A stretch of 64,000 bases of DNA from Ampelocalamus luodianensis (taxonomy: Eukaryota > Streptophyta > Magnoliopsida > Poales > Poaceae): contig CM070634.1 of NCBI GenBank assembly GCA_036346255.1, positions 68,900,476-68,964,475 of the forward strand. Reading direction: 5' to 3'. Of the stretch, positions 34,199 through 46,183 are shown piece after piece (within the stretch, counting starts at the first letter, position 1; each line of letters starts with the position of its first letter). Made by a program: the position numbers and the translations under genes. Under the pieces are notes generated by a model that did not search any database, was not told where the DNA came from, and worked only from the letters and a program-made list of their open reading frames with translations.

Positions 34199-34455
34199 CA
34201 CTACTACAGAAAAAAACTCTTCACAGACGGTTCAAAAATATCATCACAGATGGTTTGGTGAGCCGTTTGAGTTTATAGGTTAGTAATGACATGAGGTCAT
34301 CACAGACGATTTTCGAACCGTCTGTGATGCATACTATCACAGACGATTATTAACTCAGAACCGTCTGTGATAGTTGAATAACACAGACGGTTTGTAGATG
34401 AAACCGTCTCATGATAAGCGATGTATCACGATGGTTTGTAGTAAACCGCTCGTGA
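34199..34455 (+). repeat. CACTA-2 left terminus and subterminal repeats
   Basis: The tip is followed by alternating ATCACAGACGG and CCGTCTGTGAT motifs, many paired. The block 'catgaggtcatcacagacg' is identical in type to the left end of CACTA-3. Confidence 0.75.
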
Positions 34456-34505
34456 TTATTTTCTCTTTAAAGTATCCAAGCAATGGTCGCTATGCCTTTA
34501 AAATC

Positions 34506-34509
<4 letters not shown>

Positions 34510-34580
<71 letters not shown>

Positions 34581-34590
34581 ATATATATAT
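34510..34590. repeat. (TA)n microsatellite, left arm of an inverted pair
   Basis: About 80 bases of TA with one interruption. Just before it, 34462-34514 is inverted relative to 49690-49743 across Gypsy-1. Confidence 0.9.
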
Positions 34591-34767
34591 TGTTTGTAGT
34601 CCCTTAGCCACTATCGGGGGGTCGTCCACACAGCATGAGGAGGAAGGGACAACAACCACGTGTAACTTCATCGAGCCCCTGCAAATTCAAGCATGACAGC
34701 TAGGAGAGCGTGTGGACATCCAATTACCTGGATGTCATCACTTTCTGAACATAGCGACGTCCAATTA

Positions 34768-37700
34768 TGTTGGGACCACCTCGGGATGTACTAAGAAGAT
34801 CCCCTAGGACCACTTGGGGATGTCCAACAGGACCACCCGGAGGTCATATAGGTCTTTTAAGAACACCCACGGAGGAGGTCCTCTAGGACCTCCCAGGAGA
34901 TCGCAAGGACCCCCTGGAGATCGTGGACACCTGTGCACTGAGTTAGTCCTAGGAACCAAAGCTAACTCGCACAAGTCAACATAGGTGCAATCACAACTAC
35001 AAAGTCCACAAAAGGAGCAGCGGATAAAGAACAAACAATTAATAAAGAAGGGCCTTATGGCCAATGTTGTTTACAGCAGTTGCCAACAAGGGCTACAAAA
35101 TCCGACAACAGAGTTTTACAGCAAAACACCAAAAGCGTGTGGCACCAACTGACAAACCCAAAGGCGTTCGAGTGGAGGACGTCCCTAGAAGGTTGGATCG
35201 TCGAAGAACTCCTCCTCGAAAAAGTCTAAGCCACCTTGAACGGGGTCATCTTCGGCCACTGCTCAAACCAGAGGGCTTAAAGCCATGAGTATGTTGAATG
35301 TACTCAGCAAGTCATAGGGAACAGTTATGCAAATAATATTCATGCATTGGCTTTGACAACGGGGAGTTGCAGGGTTAGTTTGCAGAAAGCCACATTTCAC
35401 AGGAAATAACATAAATAGATTGAGATCTCAAGTTTAGAAAACAATAATATATAAGTACATTTGATTTGAAAGGGATGCCGTGAGCACCAACTCACTCCCA
35501 AACACCACTCGTGGGAGGTCCTGGCTGAACCTACGTCCAGGACCACCCCCACGACCACCGTGGAGCACCACATCAGGACATCCGAGGCACCTACCCCGAG
35601 CACCCTGGACCACCCACGAGCCAGCCACGACCTCTCTAGAGCCGGCCAAGGTCTCTTCGAGATAACAGCCATGACCTCTCGCGAGAGACCAGGTCCTCAA
35701 CTTTTATAAAAGTCTACCCATTGTGCAAAATCACCAGGCAAATGTCCATGACCAAGGACTTAGCTATTTGAATAGATTTTTACACTCTGTAGAGGTGTAC
35801 AACTTTACCCACAATTCACGACCTCTCTAGCGGGACGGATTCCCGTCGAAAGCCTTGCTCATTTCCAAAAATGAGCAGTCTAGAGAGAGTGATAAGGCCT
35901 TTACAAAGCTTAGAACTGGCTCAGAGTTGCCCACTAAGGTTTTGCTTCTAACGGGCCTCACACCATGCTAGATTCGTGCCCCCTTTTGCGCCAGCGAATC
36001 ACACGCTCAATCACAACAGAACCAAGCCAGCTCTTTGCTAATTATTTGGCCCAGATCACTCCCATAAAGTGATCTTGTGGTTGCACGAAAATACCCGGAT
36101 CATTGGATCACAAAGTAAAGTCCTTAGTTACTGCTCAAGCATGACCATCCACAACCCAAAGTGACTCTAGGGCACCACTCTAGATCACCCACTACTCACT
36201 CCCGACCTTCTTGCCCGAGCATAAAATAGTTTTAGGGTTCACCCAGGCTAAAGGACCACCAAGTCCTGGCACACAAGTTTTAACAAAAGTGGCATCACAC
36301 CACAATCAATACAACTGTGGCCTCACACAACAGGTGCACAACCATGGCCTCACACCACGGGTTTCATAGTTTATTAGTCAAGATTATTAAAGAAGGAAAA
36401 ACAAGATTCTCCTAAACCCACGGTCTTAAGCCAAGCTAAGCAAACTACGGTCTCAAGTTGGCAAAACGAAGAGTGCCAACGAAACCTGCCCAACTAAGGT
36501 GTCTGAGGAAATCATGACAACATGATGAGTACAAATATCCAAGAAGGGATAGTGTCAAGCAGGAAAAGCTACTGCTACAACCTTTTTCTATAAAAGTAGC
36601 CATGCATGATAGAGTAAAACAACATATATTTCAAACGCTAGGTTCAACAATGATCAAAGGTCTGTGAATTGCCTTTGTTGAGCAATGGCGAGACTTCGAC
36701 AGAGGCTGCTGGATCAAAGAACTCTACTTCGAACCCGGGACCTACACGTTCGCAAAGAACCAAATAAACAAACGAGCTTGGGCAAAAGTACTTAAAAGAC
36801 CAAGAGAACTCAAGCAAAACAAACAAAACCAGAAACACAAGAGGTCCTGGCACGAGAGGGGAGGTCCAACCCAAAGGAGGTTGAAACTTCAAAGTTCAAG
36901 CACCAGGAGAACTAGGCGAGAGCAAGGGAGTTGGAAAAGAGGGAAAAGGTGGTGGAGAGAAGCTCTCTTGGCTACAAGTAGTAGGAGCTGGTGGGGAAAC
37001 CCTGTGGCTCAGGGAAACGTATCAAGGGTAGGTGAAAAACAATGCAAGGATAAGACAAGGTATGCCATCAAAAGGAGGGACAAAGTACCTCAGATGTGAC
37101 CACATTCAATGTGCCACAACAACATTAAATGTTCAGAGACTTTCTGCTACAAACCGTGCAGAAAGTGAAAAGGGGATAGGCTAGTTCAAACAAAGATGTT
37201 GGTCAAAGCAACAGGAAAAAGTCCAACTACGAGGAGGTCCTTCAAAGGGGTGATCCTAAGAGGAGGTCCTGCGGAGGCAAAGGAGGTCCTAAGGAGGTCT
37301 CCACAGTAGGCAAAGGAGGCCCTGCTCCACCAGGGTGGTCTTTGCAAAAAGACAAGAGGTCATGACCACATAGGGTGGTTGTGACACAGAAGGGTGGTCT
37401 TTGCAAAAAGACCAGAGGTCATAACCACATAGGGTGGTCGTGACACAGGAGGGTGGTCTTTGCAAAAAGACCATGGGGAGGTCCTAAGGGCAAGGGGTCC
37501 TGAGGAAACGAAAGAGGTCCAAAGAGAAAGAAAAAAGGCGCAACGAAACAGGGCCACACGATCAAGATCGAAGGGCCCTAGGGAGGGAAAGGCGCACACA
37601 GGATCTGGGCTTTAGGGGATGTCCAGATACGAATGGGGAAAGATCTAACAGAGGAGATCCAAGGGAAGAGGTCCAAGGAGGCCCTAACTGCCAGGAGGAA

Positions 37701-38228
37701 CCCAAGGGAGGTCCTAGCGGCCAAGATCGAATCTCAAATGACCACAAAGAAGGTCCAATTGAGAGGAATTCAACCAGAGCTTGAATCCCAGGAAACCAAG
37801 GGGGTTTGAAACACAAACCTGAGCTTGGAACAGCTCGAGTGTAGCTACAACCAAAAAGGAGATCAAAACACAGGGAAGGTCATAACTTGGGGGAGGGATC
37901 CAAGTTCAAAGGAGGTCTAGGCCTGAGGAGGTCTAAACCAAGAAGAGGTCCTGACCTTAGAGGAGGTCTGGACCAAGGAGGTCTAAAAGGGTTGAAACCG
38001 GGCTAAGGAGCACCAAAACAAACAAAGAAAGAGAACTAGAAGCCATGGAACACTAGAGAACTCCAATAGCAAACAAAGAGCTAAAAGGCATTAGTGAGAG
38101 TTTAATTAGTTCCAGTTAAACCTCCAATATTTTCAAAGTTCCAATTTAAGCTTGAGCAAGACAACAAACCAAATGGTTCCTTTTAACTTGAAATCCGGCA
38201 AGAACTCTAAGACAAACGGGACGTTACA
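34768..38228 (-). repeat. Gypsy-1 3' LTR
   Basis: Plus-strand start TGTTGGGACC, end GGGACGTTACA. It aligns along its whole length with the copy at 46184-49643, with scattered substitutions (for example TGTTGGG versus TGTCGGG at the tip). It contains a 59-bp tandem repeat (37333-37484) and dozens of GAGGTCC words at 37200-38000. Sense runs on the minus strand. Confidence 0.95.
37333..37484. repeat. 59-bp tandem repeat in the 3' LTR
   Basis: Units start at 37333, 37392 and 37451 with 'gggtggtctttgcaaaaaga'. Each unit contains the near-palindrome GGTCTTTGCAAAAAGACC. The same array lies in the other LTR at 48752-48900, so it predates the insertion. Confidence 0.85.
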
Positions 38229-38242
38229 AACCTTCACCCCTT
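38229..38242 (-). promoter_or_regulatory. Polypurine tract of Gypsy-1
   Basis: On the minus strand AAGGGGTGAAGGTT directly precedes the LTR start TGTAACG. Its position is that of the plus-strand primer of reverse transcription. Confidence 0.75.
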
Positions 38243-39670
38243 AAAGGGAATCTCGACCCTGAGATTCAGGCTGGCTAGAGAATAGGTGCGGGAAGTTGCT
38301 TCTGCTTCAGTGTGATTACTCCATTGCACCTTGCAAAGTTTGATGGTCTTGGTTCTTATGACTCGTTCCGACACGTCCAAGATCTTGAGGGGTTGCTCTT
38401 TGTAGGTGAGGTCTTGTTGGAGATCCACAGCTTCTAAGGACGTATGTTCTTCTGGCACCCGCAAGCACTTGTTTAACTGAGACACATGAAAGACACTGTG
38501 CACTCCTACCAGCTGAGGAGGAAGATCTATCTTATAGGCAACTTCTCCTCTTTGGGCAAGAATTGGAAAAGGTCCAATGAATCTTGGTGCAAGCTTTCCA
38601 CTGACCCTAAAACGGTGCATTCCTTTGAGAGGTGACACCTTAAGGTACACTTGGTCTCCAGGTGCAAAAGCTAGATTTCATCGTCTATTGTCGACATATC
38701 TTTTGTGCCTAGTTTGAGCTGTTCGCAACTTCTCTCTTATTGATCTCACTTGGTCTTCAGCTTCCTTCAAGAGGTCTGGCCCAAGGACTTGTTCTTCACT
38801 AGATTCTGTCCAGTACAAAGGTGTTCTACATTTTCTTCCATAAAGGGCTTCAAATGGTGACATTTGGAGGCTTGCTTGGTAACTGTTATTGTACGAGAAC
38901 TCAGCGTAGGGCAACATTCGATCCTAACTAGCTTGCTTTTCCATAGCACAAGCTCTCAACATGTCCTCAAGGACATGGTTAACCCTTTTGGTTTGGCCAT
39001 CAGTTTGAGGATGATAAGCTGTACTGAAGTTGAGGTCTGTGCCCAAGGCATCATGCAACTTTTGCTAAAACTTAGAGGTGAACTGAGATCCTCTATCCAA
39101 CACAATCTTCTTTGGCACCCCATGCAAACACACAATTTTTGCCATATAAAGCTTTGCTAACTTATCCCCAGAATAGGTGGTCTTGACAGGGATAAAATGA
39201 GCCACTTTTGTCAAGCGATCCACGACCACCCAAATAGAGTCAAAACCAGCTTGGGTCCGGGTTAGACCAGTTATGAAGTCTATCCCGATCTCCACCCATT
39301 TTCACTCGAGTATGGGCAAAGGCATCAAAAGACCTCTTGGTCTTTGGTGCACAGCCATAACCTTTTGACAAGTGTCACACTTGGCTATATATTATGTAAT
39401 TTCTCTTTTCATGCTGGGCGACCAGTACATCTCCTTGATGTCTTGATACATCTTTGTAGCTCCAGGATGAATGGAGTACAAGGCTTCATGGGCTTTTTTG
39501 AGGAGCACCCTTTTGAGCTCTGTGTTATTTGGTACACATAACCTTTTGTCGAACCAAATTGTGCCATGTTCATCTTCCGAAAACCTCAAAGACCTCCCTT
39601 TCTCATGTTGCTCTTGATCTCTAGGATATCAGCATCCTCAACTTGAGCTACCTTGATCTGACCTTGCAAG
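38234..39670 (-). pseudogene. Gypsy-1 integrase and chromodomain-like tail, broken
   Basis: In minus-strand order: a zinc-binding region (AHEALYSIHPG, then KCDTCQ), the catalytic core opening IGIDFITGL with the first Asp, VLDRGSQFTS with the second Asp, and STAYHPQTDGQTKRVN, where the third catalytic residue, normally Glu, reads Lys (codon 38987-38989). The GRKCRTPLYW region and a C-terminal LAPRFIGPFPIL-type domain follow, then a chromodomain-like tail (ILDVSERVIRTK, CKVQWSNH). In-frame stops occur near 39067, 38918, 38678 and 39392. Integrases of this type join the cDNA to host DNA in the nucleus. This copy cannot. Confidence 0.85.
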
Positions 39671-40818
39671 GTGGGTTGTACTTCAAAAGCTGCTAGAAAC
39701 CCTTCTTTAACTATCTCCAGCCTAAGCTTTCGGAATTCTTTATGCTACATTGGTTGGCTTTCTTTAACCATCAAGGTGTTGCTATAAACTTTTGTGCTCA
39801 GAGCATCTGCGACTACATTGGCCTTGCCGGGGTGGTAATGAATTCCCACATTGTAGTCCTTGATTAGCTTTAGCCACCTTCTTTGTCTCATGTTCAAATC
39901 AGCTTGTGTAAAAATATATTTCAAGCTTTTGTGATCAGTGTAGACCTCACAACGGTTCCCAATGAGATAGTGGCGCCAAATTTTCAAAGCATGCACTACA
40001 ACTGCTAGTTCCAAATCGTGTGTGGGGTAATTTACTTCATGAGGTTTCAACTGCCGAGTGGCATAGGCTACCACTCTTCTTTCTTACATCGAAACACATC
40101 TAAGACCTTGCCGGGAAGCATCATAATAGACCTCAAAGTCCTTGTGGACATCGGGCAAAATCAGAACTGGGGCAGAGGTCAAGCATTTCTTGAGCTCTTG
40201 AAAACTTTGTTCACACTCAGGGGTCCAGGAGAACTTCTTCTCTTTCTTCAACAACTGAGTAAGAGGTCTTGCTATGCGAGAGAACCCATCAATGAACCTT
40301 CTGTAATAACCTGCCATACGAAGAAAGCTTCGAACTTGAGGCACTGATTTAGGAGGTTCCCAATTGAGTACGTCTTGGACCTTACTGGGGTTGACAGAAA
40401 CTCCTTTTTCGGACAAAACATGTCCCAAAAAGACCACTTCACTTAACCAGAACTGACATTTGCTAAACTTGGCAAACAGTTGGTGAGCTCTAAGCTTTTC
40501 CAAAACCAGATTGAGGTGCTTTGCATGCTCTTCTTCACTTTTGGAGTACACCAGGATGTCATCAATGAACACAATAACAAACTTATCAAGGTACTCCATG
40601 AACACTCTATTCATAAAGTTCATAAAATAGGTAGGGGCATTGGTTAACCCAAAGGACATGACAATGAACTCAAACAACCCATATCTTATCGAAAAAGCTG
40701 TCTTGGGAATGTCTTCTTTCCTGATCTTGAGCTGATGGTACTCTGACCTCAAATCTATCTTTGAGAACACCCCAGCACCTTTCAATTGGTCAAACAGATC
40801 ATCAATTCTTGCTACTTC
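39671..40818 (-). pseudogene. Gypsy-1 reverse transcriptase and RNase H, broken
   Basis: The frame at 40785-40084 carries RT landmarks: FSKIDLRSEYHQL, FGLTNAPTYFMNFMN and the catalytic FIDDILVYS (about 40550-40575), then FLGHVLS and the connection domain. RNase H follows after a TAA (40083) with VAYATRQLKPHEVNYPTHDLEL, YTDHKSLKYIF and VVADALS. The first part of RT (fingers) is absent because the foreign segment joins at about 40818, just upstream of DDLFDQL. A true Gypsy-1 RT start is nowhere in the window. Confidence 0.88.
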
Positions 40819-41690
40819 TGATCAATCTTTGAAAATACCTTTGCCCCTCTCAACTGATCAAATAAATCTTCAATGCGAGGCAAAGGATATTTATTCTTGA
40901 TGGTCAGCTGGTTGAGAGCACGGTAGTCGATACACATGCGCCAACTACCATCCTTCTTCTTGGTAAACAAAACAGGAGCTCCCCACGGAGACACACTGGG
41001 TCGAATAAGATCCTTTGCTTTTAGATCATCCAATTGCTTCTTTAGTTCCTCCTAAAAAGGACGTGCCAGACGGTACTAAATCAATCCTGAACTCCACTGG
41101 ACGTGGTGGAGGCATCCCTAGCAGGTATGCTGGAAAAACATCTAGAAACTCCCGAACCACTGGAATACCTGCAGCAGTCAATGACAAACTCAGCTTCTCT
41201 ACCAAGGACAAGAGGAACCCACTCTTTGCTGCTCGGCTACCAGGAAAAAAACTAGCCAGCACACAAGGTGAATAAGAAGGGGCACTACCCTGGAAAACTA
41301 TCTCCTGACCAGATGGAGCTCGCAGAGTTACTGTTTTCCAAAAACAACATATGACAGCACGGTAACTATGCAACCAACCCATACCCAAAATAACGTCAAA
41401 GGGTTCCATCCTCATAACCATCAGATTAGCAATAAAGTCTTCCCCATCTAAGGATATCACACAACCGGGACAGACTGTTGAACTAGAAAGAATTCCTCCA
41501 GGAGAGTTAACTACAACTGACTGAGCTATAGACTGCATACTCAAGGATACTCTACTAGCAAACTCTAGTGATGCAAAAGAAAATGTAGCTCCAGAATCAA
41601 ATAAAACAAAGGCCTCCACTAGGTCCACAAGGACCGTACCTGTCAACACATCGGGTCGGCCTACCGACTCAGCAGTCGGCATGGCATAAG
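40812..41690 (-). pseudogene. Gypsy-2 protease and start of reverse transcriptase
   Basis: The frame at 41682-41026 carries the aspartic protease site VLFDSGATFSFAS, later DVILGMGWL and the linker FLDVFPAYLLG before VEFRIDLVPSG. A short deletion with a frame change then removes the usual first RT residues. RT resumes in another frame (41033-40812) with LIRPSVSPWGAPVLFTKKKDGSWRMC in parts and DYRALNQLTIKNKYPLPRI in parts, ending at the fusion point. Confidence 0.85.
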
Positions 41691-41739
41691 CAACTGATGC
41701 TGGGGGGGTGAAAGCCCCAGTTCCCTGGTAAGGTGGTGC

Positions 41740-43031
41740 GGCAGCTGCAGGAGGTGCTTAAACTGGGAACGGTGCTGCAGGAGCAGACGGCAAGAAATAC
41801 CCTGGCGGTGGAACCCCTCCAGGAGTAGGGTAGCAGGGCTGAGGGTACATCCAAGACTGAGTAGGAGCAGGTGCTAACATCTGCACGGATCCTCGCGAAG
41901 AAGCAGCAGGCACTGGTGCCGAAACCGGAGCTGGTTCCCACTTAATGATACTGACAGGATTCCGTCGACAAACCAACACCTTGTGGCCCTCCCGACCACA
42001 GTGGCGACAAGATCCAGACCAAGAACACTCTGAAGCACGATGTTCATTGCCACACTTGAAGCACTTCATACCTTGCCCTGGGACCGGACGCATCCTATGA
42101 TCACTCGCTGATGGTCGAGAAGTGGAGGATGACTATGGCCTTGTGGACCTGGACTTGAAGGAATTCTGCGGGCCCTTGAACTTCTTGGAAACTGGCTTCA
42201 GAGATGACCCACTTCCTCTTCGGAAACTCTTCTTCCGATCGCCACCAAGATTTCCGCATCCATGGTACCTCCTGTACCTAGTAACTCTTCCCCAAGCTGC
42301 ATCTCTAGCTCCATGCCCCTGGCTTGCTCTACCAGGGAGCTAAAGTCACGCAACTCCAATGCCCCCAACACTTGGCGAAATTCCTGCCTGAGACCTCTGC
42401 GGAACCTCTTAGCCTTCTCCGCCTCATTAGTAGCCACAACTGGAACGAAGCGGATTATGATGTTAAATCCCGCTTCGTACTCTGACACCGACATCTTACC
42501 CTGCTTGTAACTGTTCAGTGACACCTCCATCCTTTCCACAAATGAGGCAGGATAAAACCTCCTCTGGAACTGCTCCACAAACAACTCCCAAGTAACTGGG
42601 CCATGGGCAGCGGTCCTAGCTGTCAGGACTCCCTCCCACCAGATGTTCGCTTGCCCCTTAAGCTGGAAAGCGACAAACTGTGCCCTCATCTTCGAAGTCA
42701 TCCCCAATGCTCTGAAGTGTCTCTCCATGTGCCGCAGCCAGTTAGCAGCATCAACTGGCGTGCCCAGCCCCTCAAAAGTATCCAGACGCAGAGCGTTCCA
42801 CTGGTGCAACCCCATAGCATTCACCATAGGTACCACAGCAGGAACTGCCAAAGGAGCGGTTGCAGGTGCCACTGGTGGCGCCTGATTACCCTGAACTGCT
42901 GAATCGACTTCCTCCTCCGATCCCGCAGGACTGACCTCGCCAACTACAGAGTTCTGAAAATCGGGCGGAGGCATTGCCTGACCACGGCCGACACCCTGCC
43001 GACCACGCCCACGGCCTCTGCCCCTTGCCAT
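41740..43031 (-). pseudogene. Gypsy-2 gag (capsid and nucleocapsid), broken
   Basis: A start at about 43031 (MARGRGRGRGRQ) leads into a Retrotrans_gag-type core (LRLDTFEGL, WLRHMERHFRAL, ANIWWEG, FYPASFVERM, MSVSEYEAGF, FRRGLRQEFR). The frame shifts near 42150. The next frame holds two zinc knuckles, CFKCGNEHRASEC and CRHCGREGHKVLVC, then a Pro/Tyr-rich linker, and a TAA stop at about 41758. Gag packages element RNA into particles. The frameshift and stop disable this copy. Confidence 0.85.
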
Positions 43032-43202
43032 CACTAAACAATCACAAACAAAACAATTCAAATAATAAGCACAATAGCCGACTATAAATAAAGCACAAGT
43101 TAAACTATAAACTCAACGGAAACGTAAATGCAATGCAAACACCCAACCCAACTACTATGCTTAGTGTGTCAAAATTAATGTTTCATCACCCACGGACCTA
43201 CA

Positions 43203-43218
43203 GCCCGCTCTGATACCA
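43203..43218 (-). promoter_or_regulatory. Primer binding site of Gypsy-2
   Basis: On the minus strand TGGTATCAGAGCGGGC lies two bases after the LTR end. This is the usual complement of the 3' end of plant initiator tRNA-Met. Confidence 0.85.
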
Positions 43219-43220
43219 AC

Positions 43221-44801
43221 TGTAACACCCCAGCTCAACAATGAGCCTGGAATGCTACTGAAAATAAATTAAACTAAAACTAAATACCAATTTTCGGCAG
43301 AACCTTCTTTGTATAGTCAACTATACCGAGGTTCTAACAGTTAAACATGGCAATTAACGATAACTTCAAATTCAAGATCATTCAAGCATGCAAGGTAGTC
43401 TAATAAACATAAACAAAACTTGCTATTCTCCTTATTACATTTAGTCTGAAACTCAAAACCATCCATGAATAAATCTCCAGCAGTTTACTTATTACTGGAA
43501 TAAAACTAAATGGCAGTCGCCTTAAGGATGAGTGATAGTGAGTGCATCCAAACATCTACTCCCTCCCATGCATGTCGTTCTTGCCAGTTGTACCTAAAAA
43601 CATATCAAAGCAAGAGTGAGCCCAAAGACTCAACAAGTATCAACAAGGCTAAAGTAAGTTCACAGTCATAGCATCAATAATCCAAAATTAACATTACACT
43701 AAACATAGCTTTCATGATTATGTAATGCGACCAATGCAATGCACCTTTTAAACTTTATCTCCTTTTCGCATTTTACCGGTAATGCGGGGTATACATCCGT
43801 CGATGTATTCCCTTGCCTGTGCCCTCTGGCACAGGGACCAAGAGCCTATACTCCACAAGTATAGGGACCTTTGCCCATCATAAACATGGTGGGGACCTCT
43901 TTGCTCATTGCCCACATTCCACGAATGTGGGGACCTCAAGCCCGTCATTACATAACGGGGACATCAACTATTTATACTTGGTTACCATATGACCAAGTCT
44001 CAAACATGCTTAAAACATGCATATGCACTATGACATCATCTTTCATACATAAGTGATCAACGTGTACATAATAACATGTAAGCATTAACAACATGCAAAG
44101 GAAACTTTAACCCTAACTTGCATTCATCAAGATAAATGGAAACACATCACAATAACACCCATGCATGGCTATTAAGAGCAAAAACACAACAATCTCAACA
44201 TACAAACATAAATATGCCATAATCCGAATACTTGCCTCAACCGTGCGAGAACAGTGGACGAGAAGAGGGCGCTGCCCCTGGGGTCACGCTCCCGCCCTTG
44301 TAGAATCACAGCGAGATGAAGAACTTGCCCCGTGAAGACGAGCTCCTTCCTTCACCTTCTTCTCCTCTCTTGGCCAGTCACCCCGGGTGCGATCTCCCTC
44401 TCTACTCCACTCGACCGGCAGCGGGGGATCTCCACCGGCAGTAAGGGGAGGACTAGGGGAGGAGGCGCAAGGGATGGGAGAGTGGCCAGGGAGGAGGTTG
44501 GGCGCAAGGTGGAGGAGGGGGAAGGAAGTGGCGGCCACAAGGGGGGAGGGTGGGAGAGTGGGGGAGTGGGGGTGCGGCTAGGGTTTGGGAGGGGGAAGTG
44601 GCGCCCCCCCCTTTGGCCGGCCACCCAAGAGCCCTCATGGGCTGGGGCCCAAGCCCAAGTTGGTCTAAAACAGCGAATTCCCCCTCTCTAACTGTTGAAT
44701 TGAGCATTTTCCAATTGGTCCTTCCCGTAAATCCATTTAATTCTCTCCCGAATAATTAATCTCTCCCGACTATGAGCTTATCACACTTCCGGGGTACTAC
44801 A
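43221..44801 (-). repeat. Gypsy-2 5' LTR
   Basis: Plus-strand ends are TGTAACACCCC and GGGGTACTACA, giving 1581 bp and short inverted tips. The next bases (44802 on) are gag of Gypsy-1, marking the insertion point. No second Gypsy-2 LTR is present. A GC-rich part (44280-44640) with GGCCGGCCA resembles the LTR that starts at 63436. Confidence 0.8.
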
Positions 44802-45720
44802 TCCTGGGGGTACTAGGAGGTCCTTGGCACCGGTGCTGGTACTGCACAAAGGTCCGAACACGGTGAGGAGATCCTTATTGAGCACTAGAGGGTGGCCTCT
44901 TTCTTTTGTAAGGATCAGAGAGCCCTTTTCGGGATTCTTCAATGAGTAGAGCATTATTCACTATGTGCTGAAAATCAATATAATTATTGCCAATTACTTG
45001 GACCTTCAAGCTAGGATGAAGACCTCGTTTGAAGTGTTTTTGTCGGGCATCATCAGTGGCAACATCCTCCTTAGCCTAACGGGACATCTGAATGAATTTG
45101 GCAAGATACTCACTCACGGTCATGTTCCCTTGTTTGAGGTCCCAAAACTCATTTTTCTTCATCTCAACCTTCCCATCAGGGATATGAGAGTGGCAAAAAG
45201 CTACTGCGAACTCCGTCCATGTGATTCTCTGGGAATCAACATGAGAGGCACAAAAGCTGTCCCACCATTCTGCGGCTGCACCCCTTAATTGGTGTGAAGC
45301 AAACAAGACCTTCTTACAGTCCTCACAACGTGCAATCTCAAGCTTCTTTTCTGTTGATCTCAGCCAATCATCAGCATCTGGCGGCTTAGGAGAACTTGAA
45401 AAGGTGGTCGAGCGCGTCTTCATAAACTCAGACAACCTTGATTGGGGGTGGTGGTGGCACAACTGAGGCTTGACTGCTTTAACTCATCATAGCAAGCAAG
45501 GCAGTTGTGGTCTGACTTTGCTGGGCCATCATCTGATTCATATTTTGCATCATTGAGCTCATCATCTGTACTTGTGCTGCCATAAACTGCCCCAAACCTT
45601 GTTCTGTCGCTGGTGCTGGGGGTGGTGGTGGAGGCAACTATTCTGTTGGCTCATCTTGGCTAGCTGATTATCGAGTTTGAACCATGTGCACAGAACTTGC
45701 GAGTTTAAAAGATAAGAAAG
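44802..45720 (-). pseudogene. Gypsy-1 gag remnant, truncated
   Basis: In minus-strand order: a Met/Gln-rich start (QNMNQMMAQQSQTTT), Pro-rich linker, then capsid words SRLSEFMKTRSTTFS, PDADDWLRSTEKKLEIA, LRGAAAEWWDSF, VSEYLAKFIQMSR and a weak continuation with FKRGLHPSLKV to the break at 44801. Several stops occur. It is unlike the Gypsy-2 gag, showing that the two are separate families. The nucleocapsid part is missing. Confidence 0.75.
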
Positions 45721-46165
45721 AAAGCATAACAGATAAGAGGGAAAAGCACAAAGGTGAGTTAGAGCACGGGAGAAAGATGAGATCAACCTATTAGGGGTAA
45801 AACGGTTAAACCCAAAAGGCAAAAGCCAGAAGGCTAAAAAAAGGCAAAAAAGCTCAAACAGGAGGTCCTAATGACCTCCACTAAATGGTGCGACAACTAA
45901 AAGGACCACTTAAACTTAAAGGAAACAGCCCTATAGAAAATACAGGGGTAAGAAGGTCAAATTACACTTGAAAACAATGTTCCAAAAAGGGGAGAAAATA
46001 AGAAAATAGAGTAGGGTAAGAAAGAGAATTGAACAAGGTAAGATCAGAATAGATTAGGGCAAGAAACACTAAGCAAGTTACAAAGTTGGTTTGATTTGGA
46101 AAATAGCCTTTTGAGACTTGTCTACAATGACCTTTCTATCTAGGGTCATGTCCTACAGCCGACTA
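45721..46165. other. Gypsy-1 untranslated leader
   Basis: A-rich, without open frames, between the primer site and gag. Confidence 0.6.
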
Positions 46166-46179
46166 GGGCTCTGATACCA
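46166..46179 (-). promoter_or_regulatory. Primer binding site of Gypsy-1
   Basis: On the minus strand TGGTATCAGAGCCC lies four bases from the 5' LTR end, complementary to plant initiator tRNA-Met. Confidence 0.85.
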
Positions 46180-46183
46180 CCTC

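Larger units (their letters stand above)
40819..44801 (-). mobile_element. Gypsy-2: 5' part of a different gypsy element fused into Gypsy-1
   Basis: In minus-strand order it has an LTR (44801-43221), a primer site, gag with zinc knuckles, protease and the start of RT. Its RT ends with LPRIEDLFDQLRGAKVFSKID at about 40819. The next bases repeat the same RT region from Gypsy-1 (RIDDLFDQLKGAGVFSKID). Its rest of pol and its 3' LTR are missing, as are Gypsy-1 gag-C, protease and early RT. So two gypsy elements are joined near the same place in RT, with about 60 bp present twice. Insertion followed by deletion between the related RT regions would explain it. A template switch during reverse transcription is another option. 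Confidence 0.8.

Noticed and set aside
34398..34607. Frame with repeated Tyr-Ile residues
   Set aside because: It is a TA microsatellite translated, as at 49656.
36715..36750. GGGTTCGAAG word resembling a tRNA B box
   Set aside because: It lies in a Gypsy-1 LTR, lacks an A box and cloverleaf, and is changed in the other LTR.
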